Positions 29,401 through 38,700 are shown, counted from the first letter of the stretch. The stretch is DNA of 64,000 nt from JACRCT01 sp049841135 (GCA_049841135.1 JASGHK010000006.1:310001-374000), one strand, 5' to 3'. Notes: generated by a model not told the origin, from the sequence alone. A program made the numbers and translations.

Positions 29401-29463
29401 GGAGCGCGCAGCGGCGAGGACGACGAGGATGCAGACGGCGGGCATCAGCAGGACGTGGCGCAA
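26440..29463 (-). CDS. Right-handed parallel beta-helix protein with MYXO-CTERM tail
   Basis: 1007 residues. I chose TTG at 29463 because GGGAGG lies six bases upstream and the product then begins with a signal peptide (MPAVCILVVLAAARSQA). The mature N-terminus (DWHVAPGGVDGAAGSEAAPL) is the usual opening of parallel beta-helix surface proteins. Pectate-lyase-like coils span about residues 230-560 (IEGCTFEQIETDAVRYTWDA, GCVFRDVRNVAVQG, TLRLNRFVDTGYAGVILG). Two HYDIN/choice-of-anchor-D-like immunoglobulin repeats follow (ALTYSLANRGSAPLTLT and SLTYTLANHGSGPLAVT). An Asp-rich stalk leads to the MYXO-CTERM end (SGCGCGVGG, helix, RRRARH). It is likely surface-anchored and may bind or cleave polysaccharide; no catalytic triad is certain. 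Confidence 0.85.
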   Translation of the reverse strand: MRHVLLMPAVCILVVLAAARSQAADWHVAPGGVDGAAGSEAAPLSTLAHAVTRAGGSDRVRLQRGGSYFASEVALGNGRQLLAYGSGADPVVTGSVPAAMTGSWTTDANVKTGPVADKVLACWVDGRFLRLARWPNTGFLRVDNKNADQIVDAELLARPGVAAGRWTGAQVRWRRWSWWWETRPVTAHSATNTLDLGADGKFQDPFTEAGSGYFIDGDLDELDAPGEWFWSGGTLYVYPPVGVDPASMKVEVLTSDKTGVTTSGTSITGIHFEHFSTALEINRAATIEGCTFEQIETDAVRYTWDAQPFVIRGCVFRDVRNVAVQGWANPAGTAGSLLERNLFLRIGVERGYGGSGSWHAAGVILGSVNGATLRLNRFVDTGYAGVILGRAGQTVERNVFVRTMGTLNDGAAVYTNCDASTIRENIILDTLGDLETSHPWWPLGHGIWLEFLSQFKDSVVTDNTIYGSNGNGIFLPNNYHCTVRGNVALDDRVAGLLLEGKEGQATNQDHTIDGNALGVVLPTRRIVRPESLNQWWLPPYTPPTPVALSFAPGFDYGQMTNTEFVLPASGANLVRQDGVGDLDTVAAWTANAPNWASATGTRLTQGNAILLFNDTEADATMAVPAGTWKRLDGSDPGAAVTVAPFRSVVLVSAGVAPVTPPYYAASGIDWRAETPTNEVLTPTPALVVTREGAAIADGATDSVAATASGIAKALTYSLANRGSAPLTLTTPIASASATNCSVIIAAQPAGTVAASGTTTLALAVTPSGAGAWSFELSFASNDPRKNPMNWTVQGTAAAAPQPDLDITRAGAAIAAGATDAVEGTTAGAPVSLTYTLANHGSGPLAVTVPISTSEATNCAANVTTQPAASLAIDAQGSLVVSVTPTAAGAWSVKVSIASDDPDESPYDWTVSGTAEAIPAGPDAGLDAGPIAAPDTGTSVANPDSGAATATDGSVASPDAGTSTKADGAVDPAVTSGCGCGVGGASTPAGLLASLVLLAVATRRRARH

Positions 29464-29651
29464 GGCGATCCTCCCAGGCGGCGAAGCGGCGACATGGTAG
29501 CGCTTCCAAGGAGCTGGCCGCGAAAGGGCCGGAATTCCGCGCCATTGGCACGGTGGCAAAGTCCAGTTCCGGGGCAAGGCCACCTGGGGCGCCGGTTGAC
29601 GCCTGGCGCGCCCGAGGGTCCTTACTCGCGAACCTGACGTCGGAGGCACTC

Positions 29652-30875
29652 ATGGCAAGCGCGCTGCGGATGATGCTGCTGGCAGGGCTGGCGACGGGAC
29701 TCTCGGCCTGCCTGGTCCCCACCTATGAGTGCTCCGGCGTCGCCAATCCTCCTGGCACCGGCGACGGCGTCGACCAGACGGCGACGGCCCCCGTCGCGAA
29801 GCCGATCTGGCCGACCCTCGGCGGCGACCGGTCCCGCTCCGCGCAGAGCGGCCTCGTGGGGCCGCAGAGCGCCGACCACGCCTCCTTCTTCGCGGCGGGC
29901 AGCGGGTTCGTCCGCTCGGTCCTCGTCGGTGCCGACGGAACGCTCTACGTCTCCGGGGACGGCGTCCTCTACGTGATGGACGAGAGCACCGGCGCCGTGA
30001 AGTGGACCTTTGAAGGCACGGGCTACTTCTCGCCGGGCCTCGGCCCCGACGGGACCGTGTACGTCGGCACCGCGCGGAACGAGGTCCTGGCGCTCAATCC
30101 CGCCAACGGCGACGTCTACTGGACCGAGAGCTTCAGCCAGCTGCGCTCGCCCATCAACGTGGCGGCGGACCGGACGGTGTTCTTCCTGACCTCCGAGCCG
30201 GAAGCGCTCCACGCGCTCGACGGGCGCACCGGGAAGGAGAAGTGGACGTACAGCACCAGCATCGCTGAAGCCGCTCCGGCCATCGGCCAGGACGGCACGG
30301 TCTACCTGCAGGACGTGTCCAAGGTCTACGCCCTGGACGGCCAGACGGGCACCCTGAAGTGGAGCACCTCCGCTTGCGACGGTGCGTTCACCAACCGGTA
30401 CGGTCCGACGGTCGCCAACGGCACGGTGTATGTGGGCGGCTACCAGGTGCACCAGTACGAGGACATGGGCCGCGACAGCAAGGTCCACGCCTTCGACGCC
30501 CAGACCGGTGCCCCGAAGTGGCAGGCGCCGGTGGACAGCGCGGTGTGGGTCACTCCCGCCGTCGGAGCAGACGGGACGGTCTACGTTGGCACCTGGTACG
30601 GCGGGCTCTACGCGCTGGACGGCCAGACCGGCGCTCGCAAGTGGACCGCTGAGGCCACCACGCTCAGCTTCGACGACGTGAGCTTCGCGGTGGACGCCGA
30701 AGGCACGCTCTACTTCGTCGACGGCTGGGGAAGGGTCTCCGCGCTCGACGGCCAGACCGGCCAGGCCAAGTGGACGATGAAGGCGCAGAGCAACCTCGGG
30801 GCGGGGCCGGCCATCGGCAAGGGCGGCACCCTCTACGTCGGCGCTCTCGGTGGCCTGTACTCCATCGCGCGGTAG
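29652..30875 (+). CDS. PQQ-like beta-propeller lipoprotein
   Basis: 407 residues with a lipobox (GLATGLSAC, Cys near residue 20). The body consists of repeated propeller blades with the PQQ-repeat signature: GTLYVSGDGVLYVMDESTGA, GTVYVGTARNEVLALNPANG, VYALDGQTGTLKW, LYALDGQTGARKW and VSALDGQTGQAKW. At least seven blades give an almost complete eight-bladed propeller of the BamB/PQQ type. No quinone-binding or dehydrogenase residues are seen, so it is probably a structural scaffold at a membrane rather than an enzyme. The start at ATG 29652 directly precedes the signal peptide. Confidence 0.88.
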   Translation: MASALRMMLLAGLATGLSACLVPTYECSGVANPPGTGDGVDQTATAPVAKPIWPTLGGDRSRSAQSGLVGPQSADHASFFAAGSGFVRSVLVGADGTLYVSGDGVLYVMDESTGAVKWTFEGTGYFSPGLGPDGTVYVGTARNEVLALNPANGDVYWTESFSQLRSPINVAADRTVFFLTSEPEALHALDGRTGKEKWTYSTSIAEAAPAIGQDGTVYLQDVSKVYALDGQTGTLKWSTSACDGAFTNRYGPTVANGTVYVGGYQVHQYEDMGRDSKVHAFDAQTGAPKWQAPVDSAVWVTPAVGADGTVYVGTWYGGLYALDGQTGARKWTAEATTLSFDDVSFAVDAEGTLYFVDGWGRVSALDGQTGQAKWTMKAQSNLGAGPAIGKGGTLYVGALGGLYSIAR

Positions 30876-31008
30876 GCCAGAACTCAGTCTCTGACCCACT
30901 TCAGTTCGAACTGGTCGTCGCCGCGGCCTCGTCGCCGCGGCGACTGCATGATCGGCTACGTTCATTGGCGAGATGGGAGTGCACGGACGATCCGCGCAGA
31001 GGTCGGAG

Positions 31009-31356
31009 ATGGCGATGCAGGTGGTCTACGTCGTGGGAAGCTTCCGGGATCTGGAGACGTCGCGCGCGGTCGCGCAGCGCTTCGGCGACCTGGGCTTCAC
31101 GGCTTTGCTCTCGCTTCCCGGCGATCCCCGAGGCATCGACGGCTGCCTCGACCGGGTCGCCCGAAGCGACTTCGTCTACGTGTCGAACCCGCGCGGCGAG
31201 GTCGGGAAGGGCGTCTCTCTGGACATCGGATACGCCCTCGGCCTGGGCAAGCCCGTCTACGCCAGCCGACCTGTCGAGGACCCTCCCATCGGCCACCGCA
31301 TCGAAGTGGCCGACGTAGAGGACCTGGCTCGGCAGGTGCGCGTCGGCGGCAAGTAG
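31009..31356 (+). CDS. Nucleoside 2-deoxyribosyltransferase-like small protein
   Basis: 115 residues from ATG 31009; ATG 31015 and an upstream start at 30973 are also possible. It begins VVYVVGSFRDLETSRAVAQR, continues with DLGFTALLSLPGD and ends with DFVYVSNPRGEVGKGVSLDI then GYALGLGKPVYASRP. This order is characteristic of the nucleoside 2-deoxyribosyltransferase / DUF4406 fold: a first strand, an acidic middle, then a Gly-x-x-x-x-Glu/Asp-Ile-Gly-Tyr-Ala motif and Lys-Pro-Val. The catalytic Glu position is occupied by Asp (LDIGYALG). The family acts on nucleosides or nucleotides; the substrate here is unknown. Confidence 0.7.
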   Translation: MAMQVVYVVGSFRDLETSRAVAQRFGDLGFTALLSLPGDPRGIDGCLDRVARSDFVYVSNPRGEVGKGVSLDIGYALGLGKPVYASRPVEDPPIGHRIEVADVEDLARQVRVGGK

Positions 31357-31420
31357 TAGCCAGCCTCGCGGTCTCGAGCCAGGCCTGACGGCTTGGAGCG
31401 CCCGCGTCTCCGCAGTCCGG

Positions 31421-32263
31421 CTACCCGAGGGACGCCAGCACGGTTTTCACGGCGATGGCTTGGGCTCCGCCCTTGTCCGCCAGCGGCTGCAGCGCCCGCT
31501 TCGCCAGCTCGGGCAGGCGCTTGAAGTACTTCTGCGCGATGGGGGAGACGGTCTTGTTGGCGAGGTGCGCGGCGAACCCGCGGGCCACCTCCTCGGTCTC
31601 CACCATGGCGAGGAGCTGGGCGTAGGTCTTGCGCGCGCTGTTGTTGGGAGCGGCGTCGAGCGCGGCAAAGAGCACGGGCGCCGCGGCGCCCCCTTCGCGC
31701 GCCAGGAGCGTCAGCAGCTGGGCCTCGCTGAAGATCCACTCCTTGTTCCTGGCCAGCGCCACGCCGTGCTCCACGCTCGCCACGGTGACGAGGAACCGGC
31801 ACCAGCCGCTCGCTTCGGACAGCTTGGCGAGCACCTGCTTGGCGGCGTCGTCCGCCCACGCGCGCTCGGCCGCGAACGCGAAGGCGATCCACGCCTGCAC
31901 CACCGGTGGCGCCTTCGGGCGCAGCTCGTCCGCCGTCTTCCGGAGCTTCGCGTAGGTCGCCTCGTCCGCGGCGTTGACCGCCTGCCTCAGCTTCCGCCAG
32001 CCCTCCTCCGCGTACTCGGGGCTGTGGCCGGCGTCGTCCCACCCGTCGCGCAGGAAGATCGGATCGCCGTAGTTCGAGACGGTCCGGGCACTGGAGCAGA
32101 GCTCGTGGGACTTCACCAGCGCCTGGAGCGCGAAGAGCGGCCCCTCATGGTGGAGCCAGAAGTCGATGGCCGAGAAGGGAGGGTAGAGCGCAAGTGCGAC
32201 GAGCGCTGCCTCGGTCCCCACGTCCAGCGCGCCCTCGGTCACCTGCGTACCCTCCTTGATCAC
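31421..32263 (-). CDS. Unrecognised helical repeat protein
   Basis: 280 residues from GTG 32263, or 273 from GTG 32242, which has AAGGAGG eight bases upstream. The product is helical, with HEAT/TPR-like stretches (AAPVLFAALDAAPNNSARKT, ARGFAAHLANKTVSPIAQKY, LPELAKRALQPLADKGG). It has no signal peptide and a high Ala/Leu/Lys content. I do not recognise a family; the style recalls the C-terminal repeats of large DUF4132-like myxobacterial proteins. It overlaps the preceding 82-residue gene (GTGA at 32260-32263), so the two are translationally coupled. Confidence 0.65.
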   Translation of the reverse strand: MIKEGTQVTEGALDVGTEAALVALALYPPFSAIDFWLHHEGPLFALQALVKSHELCSSARTVSNYGDPIFLRDGWDDAGHSPEYAEEGWRKLRQAVNAADEATYAKLRKTADELRPKAPPVVQAWIAFAFAAERAWADDAAKQVLAKLSEASGWCRFLVTVASVEHGVALARNKEWIFSEAQLLTLLAREGGAAAPVLFAALDAAPNNSARKTYAQLLAMVETEEVARGFAAHLANKTVSPIAQKYFKRLPELAKRALQPLADKGGAQAIAVKTVLASLG

Positions 32264-32508
32264 CGGAGCACCGCGTCGGTGAGGGGAAGCAGGTGCGCCG
32301 CGGTCTTGGTGCGCCCCGCGATGATCTTCGGCACGAGGTTGATCTTCCCGCCGTGTCCCGCGTCGCGGACCCGCTCGCGCCGCTCCGCGATGACCCCCTC
32401 GAGAGCGTCGAGCTGCGGTGCCGGGCCCGGCCTCGTGGCCATGACCTTCGTCTTGGCTTCCTCGGTCCAGGCCACTCCGTTCTCGACCGGCATCGCCTTC
32501 TTGACCAT
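32260..32508 (-). CDS. Small conserved-looking protein of unknown function
   Basis: 82 residues (MVKKAMPVENGVAWTEEAKT, RRERVRDAGHGGKINLVPKI, TAAHLLPLTDAVLR). It is charged and probably cytosolic, with no motif I can name. Coding character is supported by balanced amino-acid use and by its 4-base overlap with the next gene, which suggests a two-gene operon. Confidence 0.5.
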   Translation of the reverse strand: MVKKAMPVENGVAWTEEAKTKVMATRPGPAPQLDALEGVIAERRERVRDAGHGGKINLVPKIIAGRTKTAAHLLPLTDAVLR

Positions 32509-32713
32509 CGTTCGCGCCTCGCTCGTCGTGGAAAGGAGAACGGTCTAGCCCAGCTCGGGGTGGGGCGGCTATCGCCGCGTCAGCCGGGGCAACTGACGGC
32601 AGATCGAGGCTTCACACACAGCCTCGGGAGTTGCGCCCAGGGTCCCTGGAATCGGTCGGGTCGCCCGCCAAGATGGCCTGGCAATTTCACCCCGGGGGAG
32701 CAAGCGTGACCCG

Positions 32714-33065
32714 ATGCTGGAGTGGATTGAGTACCAAGGCAAACGGCTCGTCCGGATGGACGTCCACAACATGACCCTCGAGCAGTACGTCAAGGAAGTC
32801 GAGGCCGCGGCCCGGTTCGTCCTCGACGCCAAGCCGGAGCCTCACTCGGTGCTTCTGCTCGTGTGCGGCGTCCAGCCCGGAGGCAACCTCGAAGCTTCCT
32901 CCATCGCGTGGAAGGGCTTCCAGGAGAAGACCCAGGGCCTCATGAAGGCCCAGGCCGTCGTGGGGCTCAACGGCTTCATGCGGGTCGTCGCGCGGCTGGT
33001 CCAGCGCGATTCTGTACTTCGGGGCCTCCGAGGAGGACTCCAAGGCCTGGCTGGTACGGCAGTAG
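32714..33065 (+). CDS. STAS/SpoIIAA-like small protein (one frameshift)
   Basis: About 116 residues if repaired. The start (MLEWIEYQGKRLVRMDVHNM) and the strand/helix order (VLLLVCGVQPGGNLEAS, then QAVVGLNGFMRVVARLVQRD) resemble the SpoIIAA-like/STAS-like fold. The C-terminus (LYFGASEEDSKAWLVRQ) is typical of that family but lies one base out of frame. The sense strand reads GCGATTCTGT at 33008-33012, and removing one T gives LVQRDLYFGASEED. The stop is at 33063-33065. It is convergent with pbpC, with 26 bases between. Confidence 0.7.
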
Positions 33066-33091
33066 CGGCCCCGGCGGCCGAAGCCTCAGCG

Positions 33092-35497
33092 TCAGTCGTC
33101 GACCGTGACCGAGACCGGCTTGGCCATCTCGCTGCGGTGGACCATGCGCGCCTCGACGAGGTGCTTCCCGGGCCGCAGCGACCAGCGGATGGTGTGCGGG
33201 TAGCCGACCTTGGCCACCGGCTTGCCGTCGACCACCCAGACGATCTCCTCGTCCGCGGGCTCGACGCGCGCCGCGAGGCGGATAGCCGAGAAGCTGACCG
33301 GTGTGTCGGGATCCCACAGGTAGCGCGAGCCGTGGTGCGGCTCGGTGATGGCGACCGACGGCGGCGCCTCGGTCGGGGTCGCCGGGCACATGCGGCTGTA
33401 CTGGCGCGGGGCGATCTCCAGGTGCTTCTGCGCCGCCCAGCTCTCGTAGCGCTCGGGCAGATCGAGCATCGCCACGTCCTTCACGTACTTCTTCGGGCAG
33501 TTCGGGCCGGCGCGCAGGCCGTTGCGGACGTCGAGCTTCACTCTGGCGTGGAACGGGCAGCGCTCGAAGGGCTCGCTGCCCTTCACGAAGATCTCCTCCT
33601 TGGTGCTCGGGCAGTGGGGGCCGGCGAGTCTGCCGGAGAGCGGGCAGACGGCGGCGGTCGTGAAGGTGTCCGGCGGCAGCGGGAAGGCGCTCGGGATGGA
33701 GCGGTACGCGGCGATCTCCGGGTTGATGGCCGCCATGATCCGGTGCATCGGAACGCCCGCGCCGGTCGCGCCGGTGATGCGGCTCATCCGCCGCCCATCG
33801 TGGTTGCCGATCCAGACCGCGACCAGCAGCCGGTCGGAGAAGCCCACGGCCCAGGCGTCGCGCGCGCCCTGGCTGGTGCCGGTCTTCACCGCCACCGGGA
33901 AGTCGAAGTCGAGCGGCCCGCCGGGCGGGAAGGTCGGCCGGCGCGCGAACGGGTCGGACATGATGTCGGTGACCAGCGCCGCAGACTCCCGCGAGAGCAG
34001 CCGCATGCGGGTCTCGGCCGGCGGGTCGTCGGCGAAGCGCCGCAGCGGGATGGACTCGCCCTGCCGCGCGAGCGCCAGGTAGAGCCGGGTCAGCTCCTCG
34101 AGCGTCACCGGCATCGAGCCCACCGCCAGCCCGAGGCCGTACTTGCCGGGCTCGAAGGAGATGCCCTTCACGCCGCCCTTCTCCAGCAGGTTCAGCACCG
34201 GCTCGACGCCCACCTCGCCCAGCACCTCGAGCGCTGGGATGTTGCGCGAGTTGCCCAGCGCCTCGCGCAGCAGCATCGGGCCGTTGAAGGCGTGGTTGAC
34301 GTTCTCGGGCAGGTAGGCGCGGCCGAGCGCGGTGGGGATCTCCAGCGGCGTGTCCGGCAGCTCCGTGGCCGCCGTCATCCTGCCGCGCTCCAGCCCCAGC
34401 CCGTAGACGAACGGCTTGAGCGTCGAGCCGGGCGAGCGCTTCACGCGGGCGTAGTCGATGGCCCCGCGACCGTCGCGGTCGGCGTAGTCCTTGGAGCCCA
34501 CGTAGGCCAGCACGTCACCGGTCTCGACGTCGACCACCATCGCCGCGGTGTTGCCCGCGCCCCGGTCGGCGAGCGAGTCGAGGTTGTCGGTGAGCACGTG
34601 GGCGACGCGGCGCTGGATGTCGAGGTCCATGGTGGAGGTGTAGAGCGGCGCACTCGGTCCTGATCCCGTCGAAGGAAGCCGCTCGCTCCAGGCGATGACC
34701 GCGTGCAGGGCGCTGGGCATGCGGTGCGGCTTGGGCACCAGGCGCAGGTCGCTGGCGAGCGCCTGGCGCAGCTCGTCGGCGTCGATGATGCCGCGCTCGT
34801 GCAGGCTCTTGAGGATGCGGTGGGCGCGGCGCGTGGCGCGGCGCAGCCCGTCGCGGTCGTAGGGGTTCATCCTGGCCGGCATCTGGGGGATGGCGGCGAG
34901 GAAGGAGGCCTGCAGCCAGGAGAGGTCCTCCACCGGCTTGTCGAAGTAGAGCCGGGCCGCGCGCGAGACGCCGCGCACGTTGTTCCCGTAGGGGGCGATC
35001 CGCAAGTACTGGCGCAGCACCTTCTCGTGGCCGTGGTCGCGGACCAAGAGGAGCGCTTCGACGATCTCGCGGGCCTTGCGCCAGAGGCTTCGCGAGCCCG
35101 GGTTCTGCATGCGCGCCACCTGCATCGCGACCGTGGAGGCGCCGGAGATGACGCGCCGGTTCTTGGTGTTCTGCCAGGCGGCGCGCGCGAGCGAGCCCCA
35201 GCGCACGCCCGAGTGCTCCCAGAACTTGCGGTCCTCGGTCTCGAGCGTGGCGCGGACGATCTTCTCCGGAAGCACGTACGGCGGCGACCAGTAGCCGAGC
35301 TCGCCAGCAGCGCCGGGGACCTCGCCCAAGTAACGGCCGCGGCGGTCGAGGATGAGGCGGGACGGAGCGGGGTCGATGAGGTCGCGGTGGACCGAGCTCC
35401 AGAACCCCAACAGGAGTGCCACGAGCGACAAGCTCACCGCGGCAACGACGCGCCGCCGCCGGTTTCCTGGAGCCAACCTGTGAAGCAGCTTCCTCAT
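33092..35497 (-). CDS. pbpC: Penicillin-binding protein 1C (glycosyltransferase/transpeptidase)
   Basis: 801 residues. A basic N-terminus and one transmembrane helix (VVAAVSLSLVALLLGFW) precede the family-51 transglycosylase domain (ETEDRKFWEHSGVRWGSLAR with the catalytic Glu; ASTVAMQVARM; LRQYLRIAPYGNN). The transpeptidase domain has SPGSTLKPFVYG (catalytic Ser), GNSRNIPA (SxN) and VKTGTSQGARDAW (KTG). The end is the beta domain specific to PBP1C (TEPHHGSRYLWDPDTPVSFS). All active-site motifs are intact. It polymerises and cross-links peptidoglycan at the inner membrane. It lies downstream of the alpha-2-macroglobulin gene, the conserved pairing seen in many Gram-negatives. The start ATG at 35495-35497 directly precedes the membrane anchor. 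Confidence 0.95.
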   Translation of the reverse strand: MRKLLHRLAPGNRRRRVVAAVSLSLVALLLGFWSSVHRDLIDPAPSRLILDRRGRYLGEVPGAAGELGYWSPPYVLPEKIVRATLETEDRKFWEHSGVRWGSLARAAWQNTKNRRVISGASTVAMQVARMQNPGSRSLWRKAREIVEALLLVRDHGHEKVLRQYLRIAPYGNNVRGVSRAARLYFDKPVEDLSWLQASFLAAIPQMPARMNPYDRDGLRRATRRAHRILKSLHERGIIDADELRQALASDLRLVPKPHRMPSALHAVIAWSERLPSTGSGPSAPLYTSTMDLDIQRRVAHVLTDNLDSLADRGAGNTAAMVVDVETGDVLAYVGSKDYADRDGRGAIDYARVKRSPGSTLKPFVYGLGLERGRMTAATELPDTPLEIPTALGRAYLPENVNHAFNGPMLLREALGNSRNIPALEVLGEVGVEPVLNLLEKGGVKGISFEPGKYGLGLAVGSMPVTLEELTRLYLALARQGESIPLRRFADDPPAETRMRLLSRESAALVTDIMSDPFARRPTFPPGGPLDFDFPVAVKTGTSQGARDAWAVGFSDRLLVAVWIGNHDGRRMSRITGATGAGVPMHRIMAAINPEIAAYRSIPSAFPLPPDTFTTAAVCPLSGRLAGPHCPSTKEEIFVKGSEPFERCPFHARVKLDVRNGLRAGPNCPKKYVKDVAMLDLPERYESWAAQKHLEIAPRQYSRMCPATPTEAPPSVAITEPHHGSRYLWDPDTPVSFSAIRLAARVEPADEEIVWVVDGKPVAKVGYPHTIRWSLRPGKHLVEARMVHRSEMAKPVSVTVDD

Positions 35498-35624
35498 CAA
35501 GACCAATCTCACTCGTCGAAGACGTCGAAGTCGGTAGTACCCGGCCTCCGCGCCGGGGTCGGGCAACTGTCTGGTGAAGAGTGTCCCAGGCGCGCTGGAC
35601 TGACGACTGACCTCCTGATGGACC

Positions 35625-35770
35625 GACCGACAACTGCCGACCCGGCGCGGAGGCCGGCAGCTCCCGACAACTGCCGACCGACAACTGCCGACTCGGCGCG
35701 GAGGCCGGCAGCTCCCGACAACTGCCGACCGACAACTGCCGACTCGGCGCGGAGGCCGGCAGCTCCCGAC
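35625..35770. repeat. 51-bp tandem repeat, nearly three units
   Basis: Units begin at 35625, 35676 and 35727 with GACCGACAACTGCCGA. The first two continue through GCGCGGAGGCCGGCAGCTCC and CGACAACTGCC; the third is cut at 35770, two bases before the stop of the alpha-2-macroglobulin gene (35772-35774). The first unit has CCC where the others have CTC. The array fills the gap before pbpC. It is directly repeated with no unique spacers. Confidence 0.85.
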
Positions 35771-35771
35771 G

Positions 35772-38700
35772 CTATTTCTCCACGGTCACCCGCATCCCCT
35801 CGCCGCGCCCCCGAACCTCCTGGCGGTACATCATCTCGGCCCAGGGCGAGGGGTGGACGAAGCTGCCCTGGTTCACCGCCCGCACCCGGAAGTGGAAGGA
35901 GTGCGTGCCGGCGGGCAGCCGCGTGAAGTAGTAGCGGACTTCGTGGTCGAGCCGCTGGACGTAGGTCGGGCCGATGGAGTCCGACTCCGCCGGCTTGGCC
36001 TCGGACCCGCTGGTCTCGAGCTCGGGGTTGAGCGGCTCGAGGCCGGCGGCGAAGGGGACCACCAGCGCAACGTGGTAGCGCTCCTCGTCGCTCGTCATGC
36101 GCGCGTGGATCTCCACCACGTCGCCGACCGAGAGCTTGCGGTTGGCGCCCTTCTGGTCGTCGAAGTGGTCCGAGGTCGAGGCGTTGGGCTTGTAGACGGT
36201 CATGCTGCGCTGGACGAGGAAGCCCTCCTTGAGCGCGCCTTCCTCGACGCCCGGCGCGAGCGGCAGGTAGTGGTAGACCACCCGCGCACCGACCTCTGCC
36301 CCTTCGACCGTCGCCGACTTGGGCGTGTCGTTCTGCAGCGAGGTGCGCGCCACCTTCTTGGTTCCCTCCAGCATGAGCTCGCCGTCGCCCTCCAGCGCCA
36401 CGTGGACCTTGCTGGCGCGGGTGTTGGCCTTCTCGAGGTAGGTGGTGAGCGCGGCGACGGCGCGGCGGTTGTCGTGCGTCGAGCCGAAGCCGCGGTACGC
36501 GGTGGACGAGGCGATGAGGCCGTCGCGCAGCAGCTCCAGGCGCTTGTCCGTCGGGTCGAGCATCACCAGGCCCTCGAGCACCGAGGCGATGGCGGAGGTG
36601 TTCGAGCCCAGGTAGCCGTAGCCCCAGCCGCTGCGGCGCCAGCGCAGGCCGTCGAAGATCGGCTTGCCCTTGTACTGCTTGATCACCACCGAGTCCCACA
36701 GGTCGGTGTCGAGCGCCGCGAGGTTGGTCTTGAAGAGCGTGCGGTTGTAGTCCATCGCCAGCACCAGGTCCGCGAGGCTGGTGACGTCCATGTCCGCGCG
36801 GTGCTGGTAGAGGTCGATGAGGTAGTTCTCGTCGACGGACCCGGCGCGCACCAGCGCCCGGACCGCGGCGGACTGCTGGTTGTAGCGGTAGTCGGCGTAG
36901 AGCCCGCGGAAGTCGCTGCGCAGCACGCGCTTGAGCGCGTCGATCGCCCGCTCCTGCAGCTTGGCGTCCACCGGCGCTCCGGCCTTCTTGGCCGCCACCA
37001 TGAACTCCAGCGCCTGCGCGGTCAGCGCCACGTCGCCCGCGCCGCCGCCGGGCCAGTAGGCGAAGAAGCCCTGTGGGTCCTGGTAGCTCGGCATCTCCTC
37101 CAGGAGGCGCTTGACGTGCGGCAGCTCGCCGGCCGCGCGGTCTTCGAGGCCCAGCTTCTTGAAGGTCTCGACGTACGCCAGGTGCGGAAAGATCTTCGAC
37201 ATCTTCTGCTCGAGGCAGCCGTGCGGGTAGCCGTCCAGGTACTGGAGGCCCGAGGCCAGCTCGAGGATGCCGGGCTCGCTGGTGACGAGCACGTCCTGCC
37301 ACACCGTGCCCGGGCGCGCGGTCTCGGGCAGCGGCTTGAAGGCGACCTTCCCTTCCTTCCAGCGGTCGAAGTAGGCATAGCGCTGCATCGTGCGGTCGGG
37401 CAGCACCGGCAGCTTCACCTCGAAGGCGTCGCCTGCGCCGTCGGCGTTGCGCGTCACCCCCACGGTCACCTTCAGCTCCTGCACCCCGAGCCCGTCGAGG
37501 GGCCCGCCGGCGAAGCTCTGGTTGACCGTGACCGGGAAGAGCACGCTCTGGGCGGCATTCATCTTCAGCGTCGCCGGGTTCTTGGTCGTGCCCTTCTGCT
37601 CGACGGGGCCGACGAGCGACATGTCCACCGTCGCCGCGCCCTCGGCGCCCTCCAGCAGGCGGACCACGCCGCCGGCGTAGAACTTGTCGCCGGCACGGAC
37701 GAAGCGCGGCAGCTGCGGCTGGACGAGCAGCGGCAGGCGGACCCGAATGGTCGACTGCTTGTGGCCGAAGCGCGAAAGGCCCGAGGCGGCGACCGCGCGC
37801 ACGCGGAAGTTGGTCAGGTCGTCGCTGAGCTTGACCGGCAGCACCAGCTTGCCGGAGGCCGGGATCTGCACCGTGGCCTGGTAGAACGGCACGGTCTTGA
37901 ACTCCTTGCGGACGATCCGCTTGCCGCCGCCGGTTCCCTCCTCGTCACCCCCGTCGCCGCCCGGCTCCTCGTCCTGCTCGACCAGCTTGCCCAGCACCAG
38001 GTTGCGCGTGTCGCGGATGGCGGTGGTGCGCTGGTTCTTGTCGATGAAGCTCTTGAGCGGGTCGAGCGTGGCCTCCTTGGCGAGCGAGAGCACCGCCTCG
38101 TCCACGAGCCAGAAGGTGACTTCGCCGGAGAGCGGCTGGTTCTTGTCGTCGGCCAGGGTGAGGGTGAAGTCCACCTTCTGCCCCGGCCGGGCCTGCTCCG
38201 GGTGCGCCACGCCGACGTTGATGGAGTTCTTGGTCGGCTCGACCTCGAGATCGGTGGAAGCCGCCAGGGTCTGCGGCCGGTAGCGCGAGTCGTCGGAGGA
38301 GCCTTCGCCCAGGCGGCCGCGCATCAGGACGACGTGCACCGGGAGGTTGGGCACGTGCTGGATGCCGAGCTTCACCTCGTGGACGGCCTTGCCGCCGACC
38401 ACCTCGAGCCAGGTGTAGCTGTTGTTGAAGCCCGGCTCCTCGACGATGACCAGCGCCTTGCCGGTCTGGAACGGGCTCTGGATGACGATCTTCGCGGTGT
38501 CGCCCGGCACGTACTTCTTCTTGTCGGTGGCGAGCTCGAAGACGCCCTCGCGCGACTTGGGCCAGGCCATCGGCGCGGCACCGCCCACATAGAGGTCGGC
38601 GGAGAGGGTCTGCACGCGGCCCAGCTTGTCGCGCGCGAACAGCTCGACCACGAAGACGCCGGACTCGGTGATGGGCAGGCTGGGCATCACCGCCTTGTCG

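Noticed and set aside
35625..35770. A CRISPR array
   Set aside because: The 51-base units are directly contiguous with no variable spacers, and no cas genes are near.
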